Positions 9,528 to 19,360 are shown, numbered from the stretch's first letter. The stretch is DNA of 64,000 nucleotides from Dyella nitratireducens (GCF_014642835.1 NZ_BMJA01000004.1:303828-367827), one strand, 5' to 3'. Translations and numbers: made by a program. The notes: generated by a model from the sequence alone, not told the origin.

Positions 9528-10294
9528 CAAGGAATCTCACCAACGTAGATGCGTGTGTCGTAGTCGAAGCTTACCCGACCGTCCACCGCGCAGGCGTCGA
9601 ATAGCCTGCGCAGCGCTTCGATCATGGGCTCGTGCTTGGGATGGCCGGCCTGGGGCGCATACGAGGACGACATCAGCCGTCCGCGCAGTGCATCGAAATC
9701 CAGCAGCTGGCGATGATCGAAACTGGCCGTGCCACGCCAGCCTTCGCCGAACCATTCACGCATGCGTGGCTCGTCGGCATAGCGTTCGGCGACGCTGGTG
9801 TAGTCGGTGCCGTAGATGTGCAGCAGGGCCTCGTAGCCTTCCAGGAACGGCGTACCAGTGAGGCGGCGCGAGTTCCAGTAGATGGCTGCCAAACCGCCTG
9901 GGCGCAGAATGCGATGGAATTCGCGCCGCGTGCTTTCCGGGTCGAACCAATGGAATGCTTGCGCCACAGAAACAAGATCGACGCTGGCGTCATCCAGGTT
10001 CGTGGCATCTGCCCGTCCATCCACCGTGAGGAATTTGGGGTGGCTTCCCAGCCATTCGGCTGCCGCACCGCGCATGGCCGCATTCGGTTCCACCGCCATC
10101 ACGGTGTGGCCGGCGTCCAGAAACAACTTGCAGGAAATGCCCGTGCCGGCGCCGATATCGGCTACGCGCCAGTCGGGCGTTACGCCGTGCGCTTTGCGCA
10201 GCCAATCGATCAACGCTTCAGGGTAGGTGGGGCGATAGCGGACGTAATCGGCAACGCGATCGCTGAAACGTTCGGTGCTGTTGAAATCTTTCAT
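9527..10294 (-). CDS. class I SAM-dependent methyltransferase
   Basis: Cytosolic methyltransferase of 255 residues with a Rossmann SAM-binding motif I ([19 protein letters not shown]), the acidic end of beta-2 (MAVEPN), and the motif [12 protein letters not shown] followed by [16 protein letters not shown]. This is the layout of the Methyltransf_11 group that includes many small-molecule methyltransferases. The N-terminus ([16 protein letters not shown]) resembles the trans-aconitate/ubiquinone type enzymes, but I cannot name a substrate. The start ATG 10294 is chosen because GGAGGTGAAGGTC precedes it directly; an ATG at 10309 is also in frame. It lies between the SDR gene (23-base gap) and pyrD (1-base overlap), so it belongs to the SDR-methyltransferase-pyrD-murB run. 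Confidence 0.8.
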   Translation of the reverse strand: MKDFNSTERFSDRVADYVRYRPTYPEALIDWLRKAHGVTPDWRVADIGAGTGISCKLFLDAGHTVMAVEPNAAMRGAAAEWLGSHPKFLTVDGRADATNLDDASVDLVSVAQAFHWFDPESTRREFHRILRPGGLAAIYWNSRRLTGTPFLEGYEALLHIYGTDYTSVAERYADEPRMREWFGEGWRGTASFDHRQLLDFDALRGRLMSSSYAPQAGHPKHEPMIEALRRLFDACAVDGRVSFDYDTRIYVGEIP

Positions 10295-10316
10295 GACCTT
10301 CACCTCCATACCTGAT

Positions 10317-11090
10317 TCAGCGAGATAACTGCTGGCCACCGTCGACGCACAGGATTTGTCCCGTCATCCAGCCTGCCCACGGCGAGGCGAGGAACAATGC
10401 CACGTGCGCCACTTCTTCCGGCGTGCCGTAGCGGCCGAAGGGGATTTTCGACAGCACAGCGGTATAGCGCGCCGGATCTTCATGCTTGCAGCGGTCCCAC
10501 AACCCGCCTTCGAATTCGATGGAACCTGGCGCGATGGCATTGACACGTATGTGTTGTGCAGCCAGTGCCAGGGCCTGGGACGTGGTGTAGTGGGAAAGTG
10601 CCGCTTTCATAGCACCGTAGGAAGGCATGTTCGGGCGTGGGTGTAGCGCCGCGATGGAACTGGTGTGCAGGATGCTCGCGTACGGGGACTTGGAGAGATA
10701 CGGCAACGCGGCGCGCGACGCACGTACGGCCGCCATCATGTCGATATTGAAGACGGCGGCCCAATCTTCTTCCGTATCTGCAAAACCATAGCCGCTGGCG
10801 TTGTTGATCAATACGTCGATGCCGCCGAGTGTTTCGGCTGCGGCGTTGATGTAAGCATCGATGGCGGATGCATCGCCGAGATCACATGACTTCGTATGTA
10901 CTGGATTGCCATGCGCGGCCATGGTTCTGGCGGTTTCATCGAGTGCGGTCTGGCCGCGTGCACAGATCGATACCGCTGCGCCAGATGCGGCGAAGGCCAG
11001 CGCCATGCTGCGGCCGATGCCCTTGCTGCCGCCGGCGATGACGATGCGGTAACCGTGGAAGTCGAAGGGGAAGGGTTTAGGCGAAGCCAT
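10317..11090 (-). CDS. short-chain dehydrogenase/reductase (SDR) family oxidoreductase
   Basis: NAD(P)-dependent oxidoreductase of 257 residues. Cofactor motif AGGSKGIG at residues 19-26, NNASG at about 94-98, catalytic serine in HTSSIAALHP, and the YGAMK active-site tyrosine and lysine. The C-terminal DGGQQLSR end is typical of FabG-like classical SDRs. The substrate cannot be inferred. It is the first gene of a minus-strand run (SDR, methyltransferase, pyrD, murB). No strong ribosome-binding site is visible at the 11090 ATG. Confidence 0.8.
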   Translation of the reverse strand: MASPKPFPFDFHGYRIVIAGGSKGIGRSMALAFAASGAAVSICARGQTALDETARTMAAHGNPVHTKSCDLGDASAIDAYINAAAETLGGIDVLINNASGYGFADTEEDWAAVFNIDMMAAVRASRAALPYLSKSPYASILHTSSIAALHPRPNMPSYGAMKAALSHYTTSQALALAAQHIRVNAIAPGSIEFEGGLWDRCKHEDPARYTAVLSKIPFGRYGTPEEVAHVALFLASPWAGWMTGQILCVDGGQQLSR

Positions 11091-11431
11091 GGCGTGCCTG
11101 CTCCATACGTGATCGGGAAGGCTTTTCCACGAGATCTATATTTTATCGATGTTGCGCAATCTTGCCTTGTCGTCATTCCGGCGAAGGCCGGACGGAGCGC
11201 AAAGCGCGGAGAACGTCCAAAGGACGGCCCCGGAGGGGTGAGCGAAGCGAATCATCCAGTTTTAATGAGCCGTGCGCAGTACTCAACACATGGTTTTGTG
11301 TCCTTCGGACGCGTGTTTGCACTGGATTCCGGCTTTCGCCGGAATGACGGTGAGGTGCTATCACGTATCACGCGAGGTAGCCCCCTCATTCCAACCCTCT
11401 CCCCGGAGGGAGAGGGAGCCATGCCATCGAC
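11091..11431. other. gene-free stretch with two dispersed-repeat hairpins
   Basis: No coding region seen. It holds a repeat unit bounded by CGTCATTCCGGCGAAGGCCG (11171) and TTCCGGCTTTCGCCGGAATG (ending 11350), and a GC hairpin CCCTCTCCC/GGGAGAGGG at 11395-11416 that may end the aldehyde dehydrogenase transcript. Confidence 0.6.
11171..11350. repeat. CGTCATTCCGGC...GCCGGAATGACG dispersed repeat
   Basis: Inverted-repeat-bounded unit. CGTCATTCCGGCGAAGGCCG at the left is answered by TTCCGGCTTTCGCCGGAATG at the right. The right end is itself a hairpin. The same 'CATTCCGGC' motif recurs in the hairpin at 36123-36168 and, decayed, within the pilX coding sequence at 32699-32724, so this is a repeat family of this genome. 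Confidence 0.7.
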
Positions 11432-12967
11432 TTACAGATCGAACTTGATCCCCTGCGCCAACGGCAGCGCATCCGAATAATTGATCGTATTGGTCTGCCG
11501 GCGCATATACACCTTCCATGCATCCGAGCCCGATTCGCGACCGCCGCCGGTTTCCTTCTCGCCGCCGAACGCACCGCCAATTTCCGCACCGGAGGTGCCG
11601 ATGTTGACGTTGGCGATACCGCAATCCGAACCCGCCGCCGACAGATACTGCTCGGTCACTTTCAGATTTTGCGTGAAGATGGAGGAAGATAGGCCTTGCG
11701 GCACGCTGTTCTGCAGCTCGATGGCTTCGTCCACCGTTTTGAACGGCATGACGTAGAGAATCGGTGCGAAGGTTTCCGTCTGCACCACGTCGTCGCTGTT
11801 CTTCAAACCGGTGACGATGGTGGGGAGCACGAAGTTGCCCTTGCGATCAGCCAACGCTGCACCGCCGGTACGCACCGTACCGCCGCTGGTTTTTGCTTTT
11901 TCGACGGCGGCGAGGTAAGCGGTCACCGCCTCCTTGCTGTTGAGCGGGCCCATCAGCGTGGTGGCGAGCGTGGGATCACCGATCTTGCCTTCCACCTGCT
12001 TGTAAGCGGCCACCAACGTATTGGTTACATCGTCGATGATCGACTCATGCACGAACAAACGACGCGTCGTGGTGCAGCGCTGGCCGGCAGTGCCGACGGC
12101 GCCGAATACGATCGCCGGAATCGCCAGTTTCAGATCCGCGCTTTCGTCCACGATGATCGCGTTGTTGCCGCCCAATTCCAGCAGCGAACGGCCCATACGC
12201 TTGGCCACGCGCTCGCCCACGTGGCGGCCCACCTTGGTGGAACCGGTGAAGCTGATCAGCGGAATGCGGTGGTCGTCGACGAACGCTTGCGACAGTTCCG
12301 TACCGGCGTCATTGAAAAGGAAGAACAGATCCGGGAAGCCGCCGTCCTTCAGCGCTTCGTTGCAGATCTTCATCGCAGCAATCGCCGACAACGGTGTTTT
12401 CGGCGAGGGCTTCCAGATGCAGATGTCACCACAGATGGCAGCCAGCATCGCATTCCACGCCCACACCGCGACAGGGAAGTTGAACGCGCTGATGATGCCG
12501 ATCACGCCCAGCGGCTGGTATTGCTCATACATGCGATGGCCCGGGCGTTCCGAGTGCATGGTGTAGCCATACAGCATGCGGCTCTGGCCAACGGCAAAAT
12601 CGGCGATGTCGATCATCTCCTGCACTTCGCCGTCGCCTTCGGGCTTGATCTTGCCCATTTCCAGCGCGACCAGCGAACCCAGTGCATCCTTGTGCTTGCG
12701 CAGTGCTTCACCGCACAGGCGCACGGCTTCGCCACGCTGCGGGGCAGGGGTGGTACGCCACACTTTGAATGCTTCCTGTGCGCGCTTGACGATGATCTCG
12801 TAATCGGCGGCGCTGGAGGCATGGACGGTGCCGATCACCTCGTTGGTGGCCGGGTTCAGCGGTTGCAGCGTGCCCGCATGGGTGGTCTTGGACCACTCGC
12901 CGTTGCCGAGGTACGTACCCGACTGCTCGCCGGTAAGGCCGAGCGCCTTGAGGATTTCGTGGGACAT
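11432..12967 (-). CDS. ALDH7-type aldehyde dehydrogenase (antiquitin / piperideine-6-carboxylate dehydrogenase-like)
   Basis: NAD-dependent aldehyde dehydrogenase of 511 residues. The catalytic cysteine is in [12 protein letters not shown], the general-base glutamate in LLELGGNNA and the cofactor-binding loop in [17 protein letters not shown]. The sequence has the antiquitin features of the ALDH7 family (N-terminal LGL...[34 protein letters not shown]-type active site), whose members oxidise alpha-aminoadipate semialdehyde in lysine breakdown. The start ATG 12967 follows AGGAGTCCGC. It is monocistronic between repeats and tRNA-Arg. The precise substrate is inferred from family resemblance only. 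Confidence 0.85.
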   Translation of the reverse strand: MSHEILKALGLTGEQSGTYLGNGEWSKTTHAGTLQPLNPATNEVIGTVHASSAADYEIIVKRAQEAFKVWRTTPAPQRGEAVRLCGEALRKHKDALGSLVALEMGKIKPEGDGEVQEMIDIADFAVGQSRMLYGYTMHSERPGHRMYEQYQPLGVIGIISAFNFPVAVWAWNAMLAAICGDICIWKPSPKTPLSAIAAMKICNEALKDGGFPDLFFLFNDAGTELSQAFVDDHRIPLISFTGSTKVGRHVGERVAKRMGRSLLELGGNNAIIVDESADLKLAIPAIVFGAVGTAGQRCTTTRRLFVHESIIDDVTNTLVAAYKQVEGKIGDPTLATTLMGPLNSKEAVTAYLAAVEKAKTSGGTVRTGGAALADRKGNFVLPTIVTGLKNSDDVVQTETFAPILYVMPFKTVDEAIELQNSVPQGLSSSIFTQNLKVTEQYLSAAGSDCGIANVNIGTSGAEIGGAFGGEKETGGGRESGSDAWKVYMRRQTNTINYSDALPLAQGIKFDL

Positions 12968-13102
12968 GCGGACTCCTGAGACGTGGCGCCTAGGCGCCTG
13001 GGAATGGGGAAACGCCTATTCTAACAGGCGATCTCATGCCGGCCGAGCCGGGGGTGCCAGCCGGCTGGTGCGTTGCAACGCACAGGTACGCAATGAGAAA
13101 AA

Positions 13103-13179
13103 TGGTGCCCCCGACACGATTCGAACGTGCGACCTTCCCCTTAGGAGGGGGACGCTCTATCCAACTGAGCTACGAGGGC
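13103..13179 (-). tRNA. tRNA-Arg (anticodon CCT)
   Basis: 77 nt including an encoded 3' CCA. The acceptor stem GCCCTCG pairs with CGGGGGC, the D arm begins TAGCTCAGTTGGA, the anticodon stem-loop is CCCCTCCTAAGGGG with CCT as the anticodon, and the T arm carries the GTTCGAATC loop. Confidence 0.95.
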
Positions 13180-13521
13180 ATGAGGTGTTCGCGCATGGTG
13201 TAAACCCGTGCGCGCAGATCCGAAGTATAGGCGATGCGCCACCAGGGCGAGCAAGCAGGCTTACGCGAAACCGTCTTCGCAACGCAACATAATGGCCAGC
13301 TGAATCAACCCTGCGCTGGTTAGTGCACTTGTCAACGCGGGCCATGGCCGCTCGTTCTTGGCGCTTGCGAGGGCAAGGGGCACACGATGGAGCAGGATGC
13401 TAGAGGAGACACCATCGGCAATTCAAAAGATGACCCACTCGACGCATGCATGTCGCTTTGTCGTTAACGGCAAAGCGCCGATTCCAACGAACGTCCGCTA
13501 AAACATCCCAAGGAATTTGCC
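13180..13521. other. gene-free stretch upstream of the small exported protein
   Basis: About 340 bases with no credible reading frame. It must contain the promoters of tRNA-Arg (leftward) and of the 13522 gene (rightward), but I could not assign boxes with confidence. Confidence 0.5.
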
Positions 13522-13860
13522 ATGAATGCAAAGTCGAAACTCATTGTGGTTGGTCTGGTCATCGGTGCAGCGATGGCATCAGGCACAGTGTTCGCGCAAA
13601 CCGATGTTCCCGGCCATCCGCGCGTCAACGAAGTGAACAACCGCCTGGAAAACCAGCAGGATCGCATTAACAACGGCTTGAAGAACGGCACCATGACACA
13701 GGCCCAGGCCGCGCGCGATGAAACGCATGATGCCAACATCGCCCGCCGTGAATCCGCTGACGAGGCCAAGCACAATGGTCACCTGACCAAGCAGGAACAG
13801 CGCAACCTCAATCGTTCCGAGAACCACAACAGCAAGCATATTTACAATCAGAAACACTAA
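13522..13860 (+). CDS. small exported hydrophilic protein
   Basis: Protein of 112 residues. A signal peptide (KSKLIVVGLVIGAAMASGTVFA, cleavage after about residue 25) is followed by a very hydrophilic region rich in Asn, Gln, His, Arg and Glu, with helical segments such as NNRLENQQDRINNGLKNGTMT and KHNGHLTKQEQRNLNRSEN. The two segments look like imperfect repeats of a helix-hairpin of the type seen in small periplasmic proteins. I know of no assigned function. The start follows AAGGAATTTGCC. A strong terminator follows immediately at 13887. Confidence 0.75.
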   Translation: MNAKSKLIVVGLVIGAAMASGTVFAQTDVPGHPRVNEVNNRLENQQDRINNGLKNGTMTQAQAARDETHDANIARRESADEAKHNGHLTKQEQRNLNRSENHNSKHIYNQKH

Positions 13861-13886
13861 TAGCTACTGACGACGTTGCGGTGATT

Positions 13887-13920
13887 GAAAAACCTCTCGT
13901 GGCTGCACGAGAGGTTTTTC
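13887..13920. terminator. bidirectional rho-independent terminator
   Basis: A perfect 15-bp stem (GAAAAACCTCTCGTG and its complement) with a four-base loop, flanked by A and T runs, so it can act in both directions. It separates the convergent 13522 gene and the lacI-type gene. Confidence 0.9.
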
Positions 13921-13952
13921 ATGCACGTCGTATTTGTGTGCTTATGGGTCTG

Positions 13953-14975
13953 TCACGAGCCCTTCGGCGGCTCGCCGGTGGATTCGCGCAGTTGCAGCGA
14001 ATAGGGCACTTGCACCAGCAAGCCCGAGCCCTTGCCGCGCAACAATTCCATCAGTTGCAGTGCCGCCAGCTTGCCCATTTCGCGTGCCGGCTGGCGCACC
14101 GTGGTCAACGGCGGCCATAGCTGGCTCGCCAAAGGCGTGTCGTCAAAGCCGCAGACGGATACATCGCGCGGCACCTTCATGCCTCGCTCATTCGCGGCCC
14201 ACATGACGCCGGCCGCCATGTCGTCGTTGGCAGCGAAGATGGCGGTAGGCGGTTCCGGCAACGTCAGCAACTTGCGCGCAGCCGCCACACCGGAGCCGAA
14301 CATGAATTCGCCTTGCACCACGTAATCCGGATCGTAAGGTATGCCGGCGGCCGAAAGCGCCGCCTTGTAGCCGGCAAGCCGCCAGCGGGTTGCGCCATGA
14401 TTGGCAATGCCAAGCACATGCGCGATGCGCTGGTGTCCCAGTTGGATCAGATGGGTGACCAGCGCCTGTGCCGCATGCTCATCATCCATGCACACGCCGA
14501 TCGCATCGTTGCGGCTTACTGGTGAAACGCTGGAGTGAGGTACTTCGCGTTCGCGCAAGCGGCGAAGCAGGGGCGGGTGGTCGGTAAGCGGCGGTGTCAG
14601 CACGACGCCGTCCACATGATGATCGGAAATCAGCGCATCGACACGGCGAATGAAGTCCGGGCCGCGCATGCGCAGCGGGCATACCATCATGCTGTAGCGG
14701 TTCGCATCGCAGGCGTCGAGCACGCCATTCTGGATTTCGGCCAGATAGGTCGATGCCGGGTTGTCGTTGTTGTCGTACAGCATGGCGACCAGGAACGACC
14801 GGCTGCCGGCCAGGCCGCGCGCCGAAGGGCTGGGCCGATAGTTCATCGACTCCATGGCGGCGAGCACGCGCTTGCGTGTGTCGTCCTTGACGTACGCTTC
14901 CTCGTTGAGGACGCGCGATACCGTCTTGGGCGATACACCCGCCGCGCGCGCGACATCTTCCAGGCGTACCCGCAT
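13953..14975 (-). CDS. LacI family transcriptional regulator
   Basis: DNA-binding repressor of 340 residues. The N-terminal helix-turn-helix and hinge (RLEDVARAAGVSPKTVSRVL, then the PSPSARGL hinge helix) precede a periplasmic-binding-protein-like sensor domain ending in VPYSLQLRESTGEPP. The start ATG 14975 is supported by TCAGGAGCATGC; in-frame codons further upstream lack such a site. It is next to a TonB-dependent receptor. Two palindromes of the LacI type (core TGACAGCGCTGTCA) lie in front of the receptor/halogenase pair and the GH3 glucosidase, so this protein is the probable local regulator, responding to a sugar or glucoside. That link is inferred from proximity and operator symmetry. 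Confidence 0.9.
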   Translation of the reverse strand: MRVRLEDVARAAGVSPKTVSRVLNEEAYVKDDTRKRVLAAMESMNYRPSPSARGLAGSRSFLVAMLYDNNDNPASTYLAEIQNGVLDACDANRYSMMVCPLRMRGPDFIRRVDALISDHHVDGVVLTPPLTDHPPLLRRLREREVPHSSVSPVSRNDAIGVCMDDEHAAQALVTHLIQLGHQRIAHVLGIANHGATRWRLAGYKAALSAAGIPYDPDYVVQGEFMFGSGVAAARKLLTLPEPPTAIFAANDDMAAGVMWAANERGMKVPRDVSVCGFDDTPLASQLWPPLTTVRQPAREMGKLAALQLMELLRGKGSGLLVQVPYSLQLRESTGEPPKGS

Positions 14976-15083
14976 GCATGCTCCTGACATCACCGTATTG
15001 CGCAGTGACTATGCCGTGCGAGCCCGTTTGTTTACAAGAGTTATGACAGTGGAGGGGCCTTCAGGCATGCGAGAACTTAAAAG

Positions 15084-15111
15084 GTGGCGCCTCCGGGAAG
15101 GGAGGCGCCAC
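15084..15111 (-). terminator. rho-independent terminator of the TonB receptor gene
   Basis: Perfect 11-bp stem GTGGCGCCTCC/GGAGGCGCCAC with a six-base loop; on the minus strand it is followed by CCTTTT. It lies 27 bases beyond the stop codon of the TonB-dependent receptor. Confidence 0.8.
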
Positions 15112-15137
15112 GCCGAGCAGGCGGGAGTGTTTCCTGC

Positions 15138-17564
15138 TCAGAACCACACCCCCAGTTCGATGCCGTACGTACGTGGCGGCAGGTATTGGGACACATAGAC
15201 AAAGCTACCGTTGGCTTCCTGGAAGCGCATGGCATTGGTGCGGATCTCGTCATTCGCCACGTTCTGCACATACGCATTCACCCACCAACGATCTTGCGGC
15301 TCGGTATAGCGCAGCGAAAGATCGGTGCGAACGTACGACTTCTGCTGATCGCCAGGGCCCAGGTTGAACACGCTCAGCCATTGCGTGCTCTGATACTGCG
15401 AGGACAAGCGTGGCGTGATGCGGCCACCGTTGGACAGATGGAAATCGTGCTCGTAGATCGCAGTCAGCGAGGCATCCGGCGCATGCGGCAGCGTGTGGCC
15501 GGTGATGTTCATGCAACTGGACAGGTTCGATTGCGCCGGGCAGGGCGGCAACCCGGCGTAATCGTTGCTGCCGGCATAGACCAGCGTACCCAGTGTTTTC
15601 TTCGGGATCGCCGAGAACACCAGGTTGGCGCGATCGTCGTGCCCCTGTAACGTCAGCTCCGATTCGAAACCAGCCACCTTGGTGCTGCCTTGCACGTTGG
15701 AGAAACCTAGTCCGTGGTTGCCGTTTTGATAGACGATCGGCGCGGAAAGCTGGAAGTTCTTGAAGTCTTCGTAATACGCCGCACTGTTCCAGGTCAGGTG
15801 GCCATCGAGAAAGGTGAACTTGGCACCGACTTCGTAGTTGGTAAGCGTTTCCGGCTTGTACAGCGCGCCGCCGTCCTCAGTGCCGCCTGATTTATAGCCA
15901 GTCGATATGCTGGCGTAGACCATCGCGTTCTTGCTGAAGAGGTAATCAGCGCGCGTCAGCCACGTCACCTTGTTCTTGTGATACGTGGCGTCGTTGTGCT
16001 GCGACACGGTGAAGCCCACATCCTGCGGCAGGGCACTCGACGAGATCGGTACTTGCGGCACGTCTGGGTCATATGCCCAACCCCAGTTGATGCCGCCTTC
16101 GTTCTTCTTGGTGTCGTCGGAGAAGCGTGCGCCAGCCGTCAGGTTGAAGGCGTCGGTGACGTGCCACACGGCCTGACCGAACACCGCTTCGGATTGCACG
16201 GTTTCCTTGGGCTGAATAAACGAGCCCTGCCAGTTCACCGTACCCTGCTGCGTGCCATTCATGATGGGAATGTCGAAGCGGATGTTGTTGTCTTCGGCGG
16301 AGTAGTACAGGCCGAGAATCCAATCCACGGCGTGCTGGCCGGTCGACTTCAAATCGAATTCATGGCTGTAGCTGGAGTAGTTGGAATAGTTGGTGCGATC
16401 GTCCTGATACACGCCGCCGGTGGTGAAGCTGGTAGGCAGGATTGCGCCGGCATCCTGTTGATAGTTGCTGGAGCCGGAAAAACGGTTGTAGCCGGCGATA
16501 TAGGTGAGCGCGATATCCTCATTGATCTGCCAATCCATGCGGCTGCGCACCGTCTTGGAGGTGCGATGCAGATAGGGCGCCACGTCAATCAGCGCTGACC
16601 AGAAATCCTGGCCGGGGCGCGGATTCTGCATCAGGTTCATGTCCGGTGTGCCGCGGTCGAGAAAATACTCGTACGACAGATTCCATTTGAACGACTCGAC
16701 CGGCTGCCACAGCGCACTGATGCGTGCGGCCGACTGGTTTTGCGCGTTGTACTTGTCGCCGCCTTGCACGTACAGCGCCTGGTTGATCGGCTGGAAATTC
16801 GCCGGATTACCGCCGCTGGCCAGATACGCGGTCTGCTGTTGTGCCACGGACGGCAGTTCGCTTCCCGGATTTTGATAATTCACGTAGCCGTCGTGCTGCT
16901 CGTGTGCCACCGCCACACGCATGGCGAACGTGCTGCTGATCGGCAGATTGATCGCCGCTTTCTGCCCGGACTGGCTGTAATTGCCCAGTGACATCTGCGC
17001 ATTGCCGTAAAAGCCGCCTTGGGGATCGGGCTTCACGGTTTCAAAGTCGATCGCGCCGGCAGTGGAATTGCGCCCCCACAGCGTGCCCTGCGGGCCGCGC
17101 AGCACCTGCACGCTGTCGATGTCCAGCAGCAGGCTGGTGGCCGATTCCGCACGTGGCGCGTAGACGCCATCGATGAACAGGGCGACTTCCGGATCGGCAT
17201 ATTCCGTCTTGGCGCTGTCGTTGCCGATGCCGCGCATGGTCAACGTCGTCACGTCATGGTCGCCCTCGCTGGTGCCCTGCAGGCCCGGCACCAGCTTGGA
17301 GATGTCTTGCACCGTCATCACGCGCTCCTTGTCGAGCGCGTCGGCGGTAATCGCCGTGACGGCGACCGGGGTTTGCTGCAGCGGGGTTTCGCGTTTGGTG
17401 GCGCTGACCTGGATGGTTTCCAGGCTTTTCACTTTCTGCTTGGACGATCCGCTGTCCTTGTTGGTCGAGACCTGCGGTGTCGCGTCCTGTCCCATGGCGA
17501 GGACAGGGGCCGAGGCAAGCACGGCAGCGAGCGCGACGTACATGGCCGAGTGGTGAAGCGTCAT
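15138..17564 (-). CDS. TonB-dependent outer-membrane receptor (sugar-uptake type)
   Basis: Outer-membrane active transporter of 808 residues. A signal peptide (HHSAMYVALAAVLASAPVLA) and a Lys/Ser-rich linker are followed by a TonB-box-like ETIQVSATKRE. The plug domain starts at PLQQTPVAVTAITADAL and contains the VLRGPQGTLWGRNSTAG motif. A 22-strand barrel follows, ending in the aromatic residues GVWF. The N-terminal form resembles the iron-complex-like receptors that in Xanthomonadales and Caulobacterales import plant oligosaccharides. The start at 17564 is set by GGAGGGGATGAA. It is divergent from the halogenase-like gene, with a 20-bp operator between them, and next to a LacI regulator and a GH3 gene, which supports a carbohydrate role. 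Confidence 0.9.
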   Translation of the reverse strand: MTLHHSAMYVALAAVLASAPVLAMGQDATPQVSTNKDSGSSKQKVKSLETIQVSATKRETPLQQTPVAVTAITADALDKERVMTVQDISKLVPGLQGTSEGDHDVTTLTMRGIGNDSAKTEYADPEVALFIDGVYAPRAESATSLLLDIDSVQVLRGPQGTLWGRNSTAGAIDFETVKPDPQGGFYGNAQMSLGNYSQSGQKAAINLPISSTFAMRVAVAHEQHDGYVNYQNPGSELPSVAQQQTAYLASGGNPANFQPINQALYVQGGDKYNAQNQSAARISALWQPVESFKWNLSYEYFLDRGTPDMNLMQNPRPGQDFWSALIDVAPYLHRTSKTVRSRMDWQINEDIALTYIAGYNRFSGSSNYQQDAGAILPTSFTTGGVYQDDRTNYSNYSSYSHEFDLKSTGQHAVDWILGLYYSAEDNNIRFDIPIMNGTQQGTVNWQGSFIQPKETVQSEAVFGQAVWHVTDAFNLTAGARFSDDTKKNEGGINWGWAYDPDVPQVPISSSALPQDVGFTVSQHNDATYHKNKVTWLTRADYLFSKNAMVYASISTGYKSGGTEDGGALYKPETLTNYEVGAKFTFLDGHLTWNSAAYYEDFKNFQLSAPIVYQNGNHGLGFSNVQGSTKVAGFESELTLQGHDDRANLVFSAIPKKTLGTLVYAGSNDYAGLPPCPAQSNLSSCMNITGHTLPHAPDASLTAIYEHDFHLSNGGRITPRLSSQYQSTQWLSVFNLGPGDQQKSYVRTDLSLRYTEPQDRWWVNAYVQNVANDEIRTNAMRFQEANGSFVYVSQYLPPRTYGIELGVWF

Positions 17565-17673
17565 TTCATCCCCTCCAAAAAAATGAATTTCGCGTTGTTG
17601 AGTGGAGCCCGCCTTTTTCCCAGTCCACCCGGCTGGCCCCACGGAAGCGACAGTGCTGATACGATATGACAGC

Positions 17674-17693
17674 GCTGTCATATGGGGATAGTA
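17674..17693. promoter_or_regulatory. LacI-type operator in the receptor/halogenase divergent promoter
   Basis: A perfect 20-bp palindrome, ATATGACAGCGCTGTCATAT, with the CG centre step typical of LacI-family sites. It lies about 110 bases upstream of the receptor start and 65 upstream of the halogenase-like start. The 14-bp core is repeated exactly at 22092-22105. Confidence 0.85.
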
Positions 17694-17757
17694 GGCGGCT
17701 TTTGGCGCAGAAGCTCGCTGCATAGCAACATGACGACTGCCCGGGGAGGGCAAAGAC

Positions 17758-19347
17758 ATGGCACGTTTGCAAAGCATCCTGGTGGTAGGTGGTGGGGCGG
17801 CTGGCTGGCTGGTGGCCTGCTATCTGGCTAAACATCTGAACGCGGCAGCGCCGGGCAGCATCCGCGTGGAGTTGGTGGAATCGCCCGGTATTGGCCTGCT
17901 GGGCGTGGGCGAAGCTACGTTTCCATCCATTCGCGGCACGCTGTCTGCGATCGGATTGGATGAAGGACGGTTGCTGACAGGCGCGAACGCGACCTTCAAG
18001 CAGGGCATTCGCTACGACCACTGGGTGCGTCCGCCGGGCAGCGAAGGGCCGGCCAATTTTTTCCACCCTTTCAGCTTGCCGAGCCAGCGCCCGGGCTGTC
18101 CGGAATTGCTGCCTTACTGGCTGCTTGGCGGCGCACAGCGAGGCACGCAACTCGCAGAAGCGGTCACCATGCAATACCGCCTTGTTGCAGAGGGACATGG
18201 ACCCAAGCGCGTCAGCGATCCCGATTATCAAGGACCGATGAATTACGCCTATCACTTCGATGCGGCGCGCGTCGCCGTGGTGTTGGCTGAGCATGGCCAG
18301 AAGCTGGGTGTGAAGCGCCACGAAGCGACCGTGGAACGCGTCGAACTGGATGAGCGCGGCGCCATCGCCAGCTTGGTGACGCAAGAGCTTGGAGAACTGA
18401 AAGCGGACCTCTACGTGGATTGCACCGGATTGCGTAGCCGGCTTATAGGCGGCGCGATGCAGTCGCCGTTCCGCAGCCGCACTGACGTGCTGTTCGTGGA
18501 TCGTGCCGTTGCGATGCAAGTGCCGTATCCGCGCCCTGATACGCCGATTGCGTGTTGCACCATCGCCACGGCGCAGGAAGCCGGCTGGACGTGGGATATC
18601 GGGCTGCAGCAGCGGCGCGGCGTGGGGTATGTGTATTCGTCACGCCACTCGGATGCGACGCGTGCGGAGGAGGTGATACGCCAGCATCTCGGCAGCGCAG
18701 CCGACGGGTTGGAACCTCTGCACATCAAGTTCGAAACCGGTTATCGCCCGGAGCATTGGCGTGCCAATTGTGTTGGCATCGGCTTGGCGGGTGGCTTTGT
18801 CGAACCGTTGGAATCGACCGGCATCGCCCTGGTTGAACTTGGCACCTACTTGCTCACGCATCTGCTGCCGACGGACCTTGATGACATGGATCGTGCAGCC
18901 AGACACTTCAACGCCATGATTTGTGCGCGTTACGAGCGCGTGCTGGATTTCATCAAGATGCATTACTGCCTGACGCAACGTACCGATACGAAGTTTTGGA
19001 TCGACAATACCGATTCGGCGAGTATCCCTGAGGCCTTGCGCGATCGTTTGAAGGCTTGGCGATATCGGCCGCCGCATCGCCTCGATTTCGTTACCGATCT
19101 GGAGATGTTCATGCCGTCGAGCTGGCAGTACGTGCTCTACGGCATGGAGTTCCGCACGGATCTGGAGTCGATGCGCGACAGCTATCCGCGCATGGATGAG
19201 GCTACGCGTGAGTTCACGGCGATCCAGCAGGTGTCAGCGCATGCGATGAACGATCTGCCGAAACATCGGGAGTTGGTAGAACAGATGTGTCGAGCGTATT
19301 TGCAGCGCGGCGGTGTAGTACGTAGTCAGATGCCCGTAGCAGGGTGA
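17758..19347 (+). CDS. flavin-dependent tryptophan-halogenase family protein
   Basis: FAD-containing protein of 529 residues related to PrnA/RebH-type halogenases. The dinucleotide motif GGGAAGW is at residues 11-17, GVGEATFPS follows at about 49, and the lysine that carries the chlorinating species in PrnA is present as K81 (ANATFK). The glutamate of EPLESTG is E352. The WxWxIP motif is changed to W277-T-W279-D-I-G. Many halogenase-like genes of this kind sit beside TonB receptors and glycosidases in Xanthomonadales and Caulobacterales, and few have a proven substrate, so free tryptophan is only one possibility. Start ATG 17758 follows GGGGAGGGCAAAGAC. The shared operator indicates coregulation with the receptor. 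Confidence 0.85.
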   Translation: MARLQSILVVGGGAAGWLVACYLAKHLNAAAPGSIRVELVESPGIGLLGVGEATFPSIRGTLSAIGLDEGRLLTGANATFKQGIRYDHWVRPPGSEGPANFFHPFSLPSQRPGCPELLPYWLLGGAQRGTQLAEAVTMQYRLVAEGHGPKRVSDPDYQGPMNYAYHFDAARVAVVLAEHGQKLGVKRHEATVERVELDERGAIASLVTQELGELKADLYVDCTGLRSRLIGGAMQSPFRSRTDVLFVDRAVAMQVPYPRPDTPIACCTIATAQEAGWTWDIGLQQRRGVGYVYSSRHSDATRAEEVIRQHLGSAADGLEPLHIKFETGYRPEHWRANCVGIGLAGGFVEPLESTGIALVELGTYLLTHLLPTDLDDMDRAARHFNAMICARYERVLDFIKMHYCLTQRTDTKFWIDNTDSASIPEALRDRLKAWRYRPPHRLDFVTDLEMFMPSSWQYVLYGMEFRTDLESMRDSYPRMDEATREFTAIQQVSAHAMNDLPKHRELVEQMCRAYLQRGGVVRSQMPVAG

Positions 19348-19360
19348 TTGACTTTAGCGG

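Noticed and set aside
11696..12979. 427-residue frame antisense to the aldehyde dehydrogenase
   Set aside because: It lies on the opposite strand of a clear ALDH gene and has no family features; typical of high-GC shadow frames.
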